Assembly (NCBI GenBank): GCA_946411205.1
Contig: CAMKDG010000010.1
Span: 1 to 49,021, forward strand
DNA length: 49,021 nt
From: an uncultured Desulfotomaculum sp.
Lineage (GTDB): Bacteria > Bacillota > Desulfotomaculia > Desulfotomaculales > Desulfotomaculaceae
Reading direction: 5' to 3'
A program made the position numbers and the translations under genes. The notes below the pieces were generated by a model. The model did not search any database. It was not told the DNA's origin and saw only the letters and a program-made list of their open reading frames with translations. Shown here piece by piece: positions 42,347 to 49,021 of the stretch; the first letter of the stretch is position 1; each line of letters starts with the position of its first letter.

Positions 42347-43447
42347 TTAAAACAAATTTTGCACGAGACGAAGCGTCTCAAACTGAGGTTTTTCTCCTAA
42401 TTCTTCCGCCAGCAGCTTTTCCAGTTTCCGATACGTCTCCAGCGCCTTCCTTTTATTGCCCAAGTCCAAATGATGCCGGATCAATTCTTGAATATAGCGT
42501 TCTTCGAATGGCTCCATGTCAATCAATTTTTCCAGACTTTCCCTGCGCGCGCCCTTTTTCGAGCAGGTTGCGGGTGTAGAAAAAACATAGCTCTCCAAGC
42601 AATGTTTGCAGGCTTCGCGCAACTTCTCCCGAGCGCCTAAGGACCAGGACCAGTCTTCTTGTTCTAGATAGTCCTTATTGGCGTATTGCAGCAAGTTTAA
42701 AATGACTTGTTCGTTTGCCGGAGACTGGCAAGTGAGTATTTCTTCGATTTCGTGCACATCACTCTCCGCTCCCAGGCACAGCGTGTAAAATTCACCGGCG
42801 TAAAGGATCGGGTTCTCACAATCTAAAGATTTTAAAGTCTTTCTCAATTGGTAAACCGTGCTATGCAACAGAATACTCCCCTTATCCGGAGCCACAGCAG
42901 ACCACAGATCATTGATAATTTGGCTGCGGTGGATCGGTTGGCGATAATGCAGCAGGTAGGCGCAAAGCTCTTTTACCTTTTTGGTGCGCCATTTAATTAA
43001 GTCTCCGTTCGGATCGCGCAAACTGAAATTTCCCAAAAACTGTGCCTGGAAACAGCGTTTCTCAACAGAAGGCGCAGAAACTCTCCCGGTCCATTTTAAA
43101 AAGCGGCGGATAGTTTTAGCCAGCCGGTCTTTTTCAATGGGCTTCAAAATATAATCCGCCGCCCGGACGCCAAAAGCTTGCAGCGCGTAGTGCTCATAGG
43201 CGGTGACAAAGACAATGTTGGTTTCATCATTCAGAGCTGTCAGTTGCTCAGCCAGGGAAAGGCCGTTTTGGTCCGGCATTTCCACGTCCAGAAAAACGAT
43301 GTCGGGCTTTTCCTTGATAATAGCTGCCAAGGCCCGGGTTGTATCGGTAAAAGTTCCAATCATGTTGACGCCGCCTATTTCTTGTAATAGATTTTCCAAC
43401 AAGCACAGCGCCAGAATTTCATCATCTACAGCTATGGCCCGAAGCAT
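42347..43447 (-). CDS. Response regulator with SARP-like DNA-binding and BTAD domains
   Basis: A 366-residue regulator. The receiver (1-120) has phosphoacceptor D54 in VFLDVEMPDQNG and YILKPIEKDRL. It is followed by a winged helix like OmpR/SARP (about 140-230; WRTKKVKELCAYLLHYRQPIHRSQIINDLW) and a bacterial transcriptional-activation TPR domain (about 235-366; YIQELIRHHLDLGNKRKALETYRKLEKLLAEELG). The ATG at 43447 with GAAGGAAG upstream is chosen over an in-frame start 18 bp earlier. It is the likely partner of the hybrid kinase encoded just upstream on the same strand. Its own promoter carries SARP-like 11-bp direct repeats. Confidence 0.92.
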   Translation of the reverse strand: MLRAIAVDDEILALCLLENLLQEIGGVNMIGTFTDTTRALAAIIKEKPDIVFLDVEMPDQNGLSLAEQLTALNDETNIVFVTAYEHYALQAFGVRAADYILKPIEKDRLAKTIRRFLKWTGRVSAPSVEKRCFQAQFLGNFSLRDPNGDLIKWRTKKVKELCAYLLHYRQPIHRSQIINDLWSAVAPDKGSILLHSTVYQLRKTLKSLDCENPILYAGEFYTLCLGAESDVHEIEEILTCQSPANEQVILNLLQYANKDYLEQEDWSWSLGAREKLREACKHCLESYVFSTPATCSKKGARRESLEKLIDMEPFEERYIQELIRHHLDLGNKRKALETYRKLEKLLAEELGEKPQFETLRLVQNLF

Positions 43448-43537
43448 GATTCTTCCTTCTTTCAATTGAAGTCATAGGAGGCCGGTATTGCCAACAGGAA
43501 AAATTCTTGCAAGTTGAGAAATATTCCTACTTGTTCA

Positions 43538-43572
43538 ATTATAACGAAGGCAGCTGAACAATTTCTGAACAA
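43538..43572 (-). promoter_or_regulatory. SARP-like promoter with 11-bp-spaced direct repeats
   Basis: On the minus strand TTGTTCAG occurs twice with an exact 11-bp period (43572-43565 and 43561-43554). A perfect -10 TATAAT (43543-43538) follows 10 bp later, with no usable -35. SARP activators bind such heptamer repeats next to the -10. Confidence 0.55.
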
Positions 43573-43604
43573 ATCGTTTCAATAAGTTTGTGGCAAGCCC
43601 TTTG

Positions 43605-46600
43605 TTACGAGAAAGAGCGGTTTTTCTCCTTTTCAGCTTCCTCACAGGCGGCTATTTTATCTCTATAAGGCGCAGTGATGACGATGGTTGTGCCTACATT
43701 TTCCTCACTGTGAATGACAACAGAAAAGCCCGTGTGTTGTTTAATCCGTTTGCAAAGATTCAACAGGCCCACCCCGTCCCCGGGAAGCGCTTGCTGTTGT
43801 CGAATGCGCTCTACTTGCGTCTCGGACATGCCGGAGCCATTGTCCCGGATCTGGAAGATAACATCGTCACCCTCCCGCCGCACGGTTAGGGATACCGTTC
43901 CCTCCTGGCGGTTGGCCAGACCGTGACGGACAGCGTTTTCCACAAGGGGCTGCAATAAAAGGGGCGGCAGGTAACAGCGCAAGTTTTTTTCCACAACCAG
44001 TTCGAACTGAAACCTCCCGGGAAAACGCGCCTTTTCGATGATGATGTAGGATTGGACCAGGGCCAGTTCCTTTTCCAGCGGTATAAACTGACTGATATTG
44101 CTGAAGGAAAAGCTACCTCGCAAAAAATTGGCAAATTCAGTGATGAGCTTGCGCGTCTTTTCGATGTCCATATAACTTAAGGACAAGATGGAATTCAACA
44201 CATTATAGAGAAAATGCGGGCGGATTTGGGCTTGCAAAAAAGCGGCTTCCATCCGGGAGGCTGTGGTGACGGCTTCTTTCAAGTTGAGCAAGCTGCTCAT
44301 CCGGCTTTTCAATTCTGTTAAGTCAAAGGGTTTGTGCAGGAAGTCGTTGGCCCCCGATTGAAAGGCTGCTACCATGTCTTCCGGTAAAATGGCCGCTGTC
44401 AGCATGAGCACGGGCAATTCGGCAATGCTATAGGATGCTCTGATTTTCCGGCATACTTCATAACCCGACAAGCCCGGCATCATGATGTCCAGAATGATCA
44501 AATCCACATCAGCACGCTGTTCCAATAGATCCAACACAGCCTGTCCATTGTCGACGGCGATGAGAAAGTATCCTTCCGGTTCCAACGCTTCTATGAGCAC
44601 GCGCAAGCTCGTATGGTCGTCATCGGCAATGATGATTTTTTTCCCAGAACCCTTTTCAACCATTTTGGATATCGGGAATGTAACCTGAGCTGTCCGAAAA
44701 TCTGTCGGTTTCTGGAGGGAGATGTCAATTGAACGGACCTTTTCCGTGGCTGCCACAGGAATGGTAAAGGAAAAGACGGCACCTTTTCCTGGTTCTGATT
44801 GGACCCAAATGCGTCCTCCCTGCAGTTCCACCAATTGCCTGGCAATGGCCAATCCCAGGCCGACGCCTCCAGGTTTCTGAGACGAAACGGCCCCTTGCTG
44901 GTAAGGCTCAAAAATATTTTCCAATTCTTCCGGCGTGATGCCCGGTCCCACATCTTTGATGGACACCACCACAAAGCCGGCTTGTTCCCGGGCCGAAAGT
45001 TCAATTTCATTACCGGCGACGGCATGTTTGGCTGCGTTGTCAATCAGGTTGTTCAGAATTTGCCGGAGTCGGTTTTCGTCAGCCCGTACATAAGGAATGT
45101 GGGGCGGAACCAGATTGCGCAGCGTCATGTGACCGGGTAGGACATGGGCAAAAATTTCCGCCACCAGATGGGAGACTGTGTACAGGTCCACATCTTGCGG
45201 CTGGATTTTCAACTGCCCTTGTTTAAGTTTGGCAAGATCCGCAATATCCTCCACCAGAAAGGCCAATCGTTTGGAGATCTCCGTAACGAGCGACAGTTTA
45301 TTAGTTTGCTCCGGGGTCAGCGTGCCGGAGGCAGGATTTGTGAGCATGGATTGAACCAACATCATAACGCCATGTAGCGGCGTGCGAAACTCATGAGATG
45401 TTTTGGCCAAAAATTCGTCTTTAAAGCGGTCCGCCTGCATAAGCCGGTCAGATAGTGCCTCATTCTGCTTGTAGATGTTCACAAAGCGATTAGACATGTA
45501 CAGGGAGAGCAGAAGCATGTAAATAAAGGGTATGAGGGGCGGTAGAATTGAAGGGTTCATTTGATTGTACACATTTAATATACCCACAGCGATGTACAGG
45601 ATGGTGACCGAAGAAGCAACAATCAGAAAAGAAGCCCCTGCTTCCCCCGTTTGCACGGCTTTCACCTGAATATAGAAAATATGGATGAATACGGTAAGTG
45701 GGAAAAGAATATTGAGTTTCAGCACTTCCACTTGCGCGCCCATATTGAAATGAGCAGGACTGCAGATCAAAACCAGCATCAAGCCGCCGATCCCCAGGAT
45801 GGCATAAAGAATTTTTTGATGAGAAAGACGAGGGAAAAGGAAATAAAAAAACAAAGCTAGGAATATGCCCATAAGGGTGCCAGAAAGCCTTTGTATTCCT
45901 AAAAATAAAACATAAGGCAGTTGAGGATAATAGGTGTGCAACAGTTTCTCGCCATGGGTGGCAGTATAAAGAGCAAACATAAAACAGGCTAAGGAAAAAA
46001 CCAGCAACTCTTTATATTTCCTTAAAAAAAAGTAAAAATTGAAGAAATAAATTCCCATGGTCAGAAAAGATACAAGCATCACCCAGTCATACATACGTTG
46101 AAGATCCAGTATTCGGAGGATGCTTTGCTCATCACCCAGATACAAAGAACTGATGATGCCACCGCCCGTGCCATAGTGAAAATTGGCCGTCTGAACGATA
46201 ACCTCCAGTTCATTGCCTTCAAGCGGAAAAAAAGTAACGTACGGCGTGTTACAAGCTTGATAGGAAGCGTCTTCTTGCGGGGTGCCGCTTTGACCCACCT
46301 TTTCTCCATTGATCCACACGGCGTTGGACATGCGAATATTGTTCGTCTTTATACCCATGACCCCGTTCATCTCCGGCAATTGCACGCGCAGGCGATAGGT
46401 GGCACTGCCGTAGGGGGGCATCGGGTGCCCGTCTGTTTGATAACGGGTCCATTCGGAAGGAACAGGTACATAGTGGGGAGTGCCTTGGTGCTGCTCAAAG
46501 TAGGCAGTATCCGCCAGCTTCCCGGCTACAAACTGCCATTCACCATTTAACAGAAGAGGTCCCGCTGCGTCAAAATCATACGCTCTGGCGTCAAGCACGC

Positions 46601-46718
46601 CCTTAACGGCTCTTGGCGCATTGGAATTATCCCACTCAAGGGCAAAAAAAAGCAATCCCAGGGCGATGGCAAGGGAAAAAGCTACGCTCAGGAAAGAATA
46701 GATCGTTCTTTTTCTCAC
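43605..46718 (-). CDS. Hybrid sensor kinase with two kinase modules (7TMR-DISM type)
   Basis: A 1037-residue protein. After an N-terminal TM (about 8-27) comes an extracellular DISMED2-like carbohydrate-binding-type domain (about 50-195), seven membrane helices (about 210-412), a HisKA domain with H442 (KTSHEFRTP), an ATPase (NNLIDNAAKH, GVGLGLAI; 545-655), a receiver (695-810) with D744, and a second, LytS-like kinase (AQIRPHFLYNVLNSIL; H835) with its own ATPase (PLLLQPLVENAVRHGL, DNGSGM). The second kinase type is unusual in one chain with the first. GTG start with AAGGAG upstream. It probably signals to the SARP-type regulator 157 bp downstream. Confidence 0.93.
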   Translation of the reverse strand: MRKRTIYSFLSVAFSLAIALGLLFFALEWDNSNAPRAVKGVLDARAYDFDAAGPLLLNGEWQFVAGKLADTAYFEQHQGTPHYVPVPSEWTRYQTDGHPMPPYGSATYRLRVQLPEMNGVMGIKTNNIRMSNAVWINGEKVGQSGTPQEDASYQACNTPYVTFFPLEGNELEVIVQTANFHYGTGGGIISSLYLGDEQSILRILDLQRMYDWVMLVSFLTMGIYFFNFYFFLRKYKELLVFSLACFMFALYTATHGEKLLHTYYPQLPYVLFLGIQRLSGTLMGIFLALFFYFLFPRLSHQKILYAILGIGGLMLVLICSPAHFNMGAQVEVLKLNILFPLTVFIHIFYIQVKAVQTGEAGASFLIVASSVTILYIAVGILNVYNQMNPSILPPLIPFIYMLLLSLYMSNRFVNIYKQNEALSDRLMQADRFKDEFLAKTSHEFRTPLHGVMMLVQSMLTNPASGTLTPEQTNKLSLVTEISKRLAFLVEDIADLAKLKQGQLKIQPQDVDLYTVSHLVAEIFAHVLPGHMTLRNLVPPHIPYVRADENRLRQILNNLIDNAAKHAVAGNEIELSAREQAGFVVVSIKDVGPGITPEELENIFEPYQQGAVSSQKPGGVGLGLAIARQLVELQGGRIWVQSEPGKGAVFSFTIPVAATEKVRSIDISLQKPTDFRTAQVTFPISKMVEKGSGKKIIIADDDHTSLRVLIEALEPEGYFLIAVDNGQAVLDLLEQRADVDLIILDIMMPGLSGYEVCRKIRASYSIAELPVLMLTAAILPEDMVAAFQSGANDFLHKPFDLTELKSRMSSLLNLKEAVTTASRMEAAFLQAQIRPHFLYNVLNSILSLSYMDIEKTRKLITEFANFLRGSFSFSNISQFIPLEKELALVQSYIIIEKARFPGRFQFELVVEKNLRCYLPPLLLQPLVENAVRHGLANRQEGTVSLTVRREGDDVIFQIRDNGSGMSETQVERIRQQQALPGDGVGLLNLCKRIKQHTGFSVVIHSEENVGTTIVITAPYRDKIAACEEAEKEKNRSFS

Positions 46719-47042
46719 AGCGAGTCTCCTTATTATTTGCAGGCAAAATAAAGCTGGCCTGTGTTTTATGTATCAGCTTTAAAAACAAAGTTTTTATTTG
46801 TTATTTCAATATTTATATGGATTCTTCCTTTTTTTATTTGGAAACAAAAAGTCACAGGCTTACTCCGGTTGTTTTGGATAATAATTACTGGATAAGCTAT
46901 TCTTTGGAAAATGTATTCCTCCCCCTGAAATAGGAGAAAAAAGTCCTTCTGACAGCAAATTGCTACTCACTATCAGAAGGATTCTTTGCATTTTACAACA
47001 GACCGGTCAATGCGCTGTGGTCTGCCGCTATTGTTATGGTTG
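46719..47042. other. AT-rich intergenic region, 324 bp
   Basis: No gene is supported. It holds the terminator of the surface-protein gene (46935-46985) and must hold the promoter of the kinase. AT-rich runs make several weak -10 candidates, none convincing. An in-frame ORF on the + strand here has no ribosome binding site or recognisable motif. Confidence 0.5.
46935..46985 (-). terminator. Intrinsic terminator of the SLH surface-protein gene
   Basis: TCCTTCTGA / TCAGAAGGA stem (46944-46952 and 46973-46981). Read on the minus strand it is followed by CTTTTTTCTCC. Confidence 0.82.
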
Positions 47043-49021
47043 TTACTTGTTAATCATTTTTGTTTCTGTCAGGAGGTTACGGATGGCTGTGGCTGCCTCA
47101 GCATAGGTGAGCATTCCTTTCGGGTCGATAGTCGCATTCGTTTTGCCGTTGAATACTCCGGCATTGACGGTTTTCTTGACGCCCTCGTAGGCCCAGCCAC
47201 TTATTTCCTGTTTGTCTAGATAGTTCTCGATTCTGTTGTCGCTCTTCTCCTTCAATCCGACTATGTCCATGGCTCTTGCATACATGATCATCGCTTCTTC
47301 CCGGGTGATTTTCGCTTTCGGTTTGAAGGTTCCGTCGGGATATCCAGCTATGATTCCATATTCGGCTGTCACCGTAATGGCATCCGCCAGTTCGTTGCCG
47401 CTCGCCACATCAGGGAACTCTCCCGCTTTGGCTATTCCCGTTCTGTATATACCGAGGGCTTTGGCAATATATTCCGCAAAATCTCCCCTTGTGATCTGTC
47501 CGTCCGGCGTGAAGCTCTCAGGATTTTTTATGACTAGCCTGGAGGCCATGTCATTAACATAAGATTTCGACCAGTGATTCTCCACCGAACTCACCGTTAC
47601 CGGGTTCCAGATAACTGAATAGGTTGAATTGGTCAGGGAGTTCAGTTTGGCATACCATGTTCCATTCTTTTCAAACACTTCCGTTGGAACGTGGGAGAAG
47701 CTTCCGTCGCGGTTAAACACGATGCCTGTGGTGATTTTGCTTGCATCGACTCCTTCTGGGAGGGTGATGATTCGCTCTACGTAAGCATTGAATTTGGTGA
47801 TCTCCACTGTCTTACCGGCAGTTGTAGCGGTTATCACGAATTCTACCGGATCAACTACCATTTGAGCGTTGTTCCGAGCCTCCAGGGTGGATGCGGCGAT
47901 TTTGACATCAATCAGGATATCCTTAAGTTCAACCTGCCGGCCAAATTGGGACGATACGCTGTCGATGTTGATTTGCGCCGCAGGCAGGACGTAGCGTACA
48001 TGATCGGTTGTAATCTCCAGGCTGGCCTCTTGGCCTTCCATGTTCTTAACGATCTGGCCGTTTAAGCGCCCGATTACCACATCCGCTTGGGTTGCCACCG
48101 GGATCGTCACAACCGCCTTTCTTCCTTCTTGGTTCAGTCTTTCTGCCAATTGCTGATCGTCCATAGTAACGGTGATGGTTGTTGTGTCACCTACTTTGGT
48201 CGTATCGACCGTAGCTATCGTTTGCCCTTTGCCGTTGACAGTGACGTTCACGCCGCTTGTCGGCGGCGTACTCGGCGTGCTGCTGCCGTTGCTGTTGCCG
48301 CCACTGGAAGAACCATATGGTGTTACGGAATTGGACGGCGTTGACTGCGTACTATCTCCTGCCGCATTGGTTGCTTTTACGGTAAAGGTGTAGCTTGTTC
48401 CGTTGGTCAAACCGACCACGGTAATCGGGCTGCTTGTGCCTGTGGCAGTAATATTGCCGGGACTTGCCGTTACGGTATAGCCTGTGATTGGGTTGCCGCC
48501 GTTGCTTGCAGGAGTGCTAAAGCTCACAGTGGCTTGTCCATTTCCCGTTGTGGCCGTTACATTTGTCGGTGCCCCGGACACGGTTCTCGGCGTGGCGCTG
48601 TGATTACCGGAAGTAGCGATAACAGCATCATGATTATCAATGGCCCGAACTTCAAAGGTATACGTCTGACCATTAGTAAGGCCCGTAACTTCATGACTGT
48701 AGACACCGCCTGCTACTGTTTGCACATATGAACTGTCTTGATACACATAATAGGATACTGATTCAGGCACTTCGCTCCAAGCCAGGTGCACCAAACTGTC
48801 GCCAGGCGTTAAAAGAAGGTTCAAGTCTCCTGGCTCGTTGACTGTCAAGGTTGCCGAATCACTAATGATATTGCCAGCATCGTTGCTTACTTCTACGGTG
48901 TAGATCCCTGCATCCGAAGTCTGGGCATTGACTATATCCAACGTCGCAGAGGTAGCTCCGGCTATGTTAATCCCATCTTTTTTCCATTGGTAGGTAAGTG
49001 GTTCCGAACCTGCCGCTGTCA
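47043..49021 (-). CDS. S-layer-homology surface protein with Ig-like and FN3 domains (5'-truncated by window edge)
   Basis: The reading frame continues past the right edge of the window. In transcript order the visible part has an Ig-like I-set domain (TYQWKKDGINIAGATSATL, then DAGIYTVEVSND), two fibronectin type-III domains (LAWSEVPESVSYYVYQ; then GAPTNVTATTGNGQATVSF), a Ser/Gly/Pro linker, an unassigned beta-rich domain, and three SLH units at the C-terminus (NHWSKSYVNDMASRLVI; FPDVASGNELADAITV with TFKPKAKITREEAM; and GWAYEGVKKTVNAGV). SLH domains anchor proteins to pyruvylated cell-wall polymer. It is probably a large adhesin or S-layer-linked protein. Confidence 0.9.
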   Translation of the reverse strand, partial: TAAGSEPLTYQWKKDGINIAGATSATLDIVNAQTSDAGIYTVEVSNDAGNIISDSATLTVNEPGDLNLLLTPGDSLVHLAWSEVPESVSYYVYQDSSYVQTVAGGVYSHEVTGLTNGQTYTFEVRAIDNHDAVIATSGNHSATPRTVSGAPTNVTATTGNGQATVSFSTPASNGGNPITGYTVTASPGNITATGTSSPITVVGLTNGTSYTFTVKATNAAGDSTQSTPSNSVTPYGSSSGGNSNGSSTPSTPPTSGVNVTVNGKGQTIATVDTTKVGDTTTITVTMDDQQLAERLNQEGRKAVVTIPVATQADVVIGRLNGQIVKNMEGQEASLEITTDHVRYVLPAAQINIDSVSSQFGRQVELKDILIDVKIAASTLEARNNAQMVVDPVEFVITATTAGKTVEITKFNAYVERIITLPEGVDASKITTGIVFNRDGSFSHVPTEVFEKNGTWYAKLNSLTNSTYSVIWNPVTVSSVENHWSKSYVNDMASRLVIKNPESFTPDGQITRGDFAEYIAKALGIYRTGIAKAGEFPDVASGNELADAITVTAEYGIIAGYPDGTFKPKAKITREEAMIMYARAMDIVGLKEKSDNRIENYLDKQEISGWAYEGVKKTVNAGVFNGKTNATIDPKGMLTYAEAATAIRNLLTETKMINK

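Noticed and set aside
46613-46933. A + strand ORF of 106 codons over the kinase start
   Set aside because: It runs antisense over the kinase N-terminus and AT-rich spacer, with no ribosome binding site or motif.

Overview
The window looks like chromosomal DNA from a spore-forming, anaerobic Gram-positive bacterium of the Clostridia, most like the Desulfotomaculum/Peptococcaceae group. This is inferred from AGGAGG-type ribosome binding sites with frequent TTG and GTG starts, transcription-terminating TPP riboswitches, several copper-amine-oxidase-like stalk domains, an SLH-domain surface protein, YcdB/YcdC and CgeB relatives, and ferredoxin-nitroreductase redox genes. No species assignment is claimed. 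I see no rRNA, tRNA, insertion sequence, prophage or CRISPR array.

Layout. 1-5.3 kb: the end of a PEP-utilising (rifampicin-phosphotransferase-like) enzyme, a lone ClpP behind a short AraC-type regulator, two secreted proteins and a GNAT acetyltransferase. 5.4-12.1 kb: a seven-gene minus-strand operon (Gfo/Idh dehydrogenase, FemAB-like transferase, CgeB-like glycosyltransferase, LpxC-type deacetylase, DegT aminotransferase, WbqC-like protein, ATP-grasp ligase) that looks like a surface or spore glycan pathway built on an amino-sugar nucleotide. 12.3-16.6 kb: alkaline phosphatase, MBL hydrolase, and an HxlR regulator divergent from an iron-sulfur flavoprotein and a ferredoxin-nitroreductase. 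16.7-22.9 kb: a stalk-domain/solute-binding fusion, a YcdB/YcdC protein, an OmpR-type two-component system, and a lipoprotein whose promoter carries tandem response-regulator-like repeats. 23.0-25.7 kb: a TrmB-type regulator overlapping a diaminopimelate decarboxylase, then a PNPOx-like protein.

25.7-31.8 kb is the most interesting part. A sigma-A promoter and a TPP riboswitch control an operon of LuxE-like acyl-protein synthetase, LuxC-like acyl reductase, an ABC importer of the ThiXYZ/SsuABC type and a short-chain dehydrogenase. A nearly identical second TPP riboswitch at 36.36 kb controls thiM-thiD-thiE. Together they suggest import of an oxidised (carboxylic acid) thiamin fragment, its reduction acid to aldehyde to alcohol, and feeding of the alcohol into the ThiM/ThiD/ThiE salvage route. 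I know of no described pathway of this kind.

31.9-36.4 kb: rsgA with a structured leader and a possible leader peptide, a YbaK deacylase, a UbiA prenyltransferase plus CPBP protease pair with a palindrome at the start site, and nudC. 39-42.3 kb: a SWIM/SNF2 helicase. 42.3-49 kb: a SARP-type response regulator whose promoter has 11-bp direct repeats, a large hybrid kinase with two different kinase modules, and the C-terminal part of an Ig/FN3/SLH surface protein running off the right edge.
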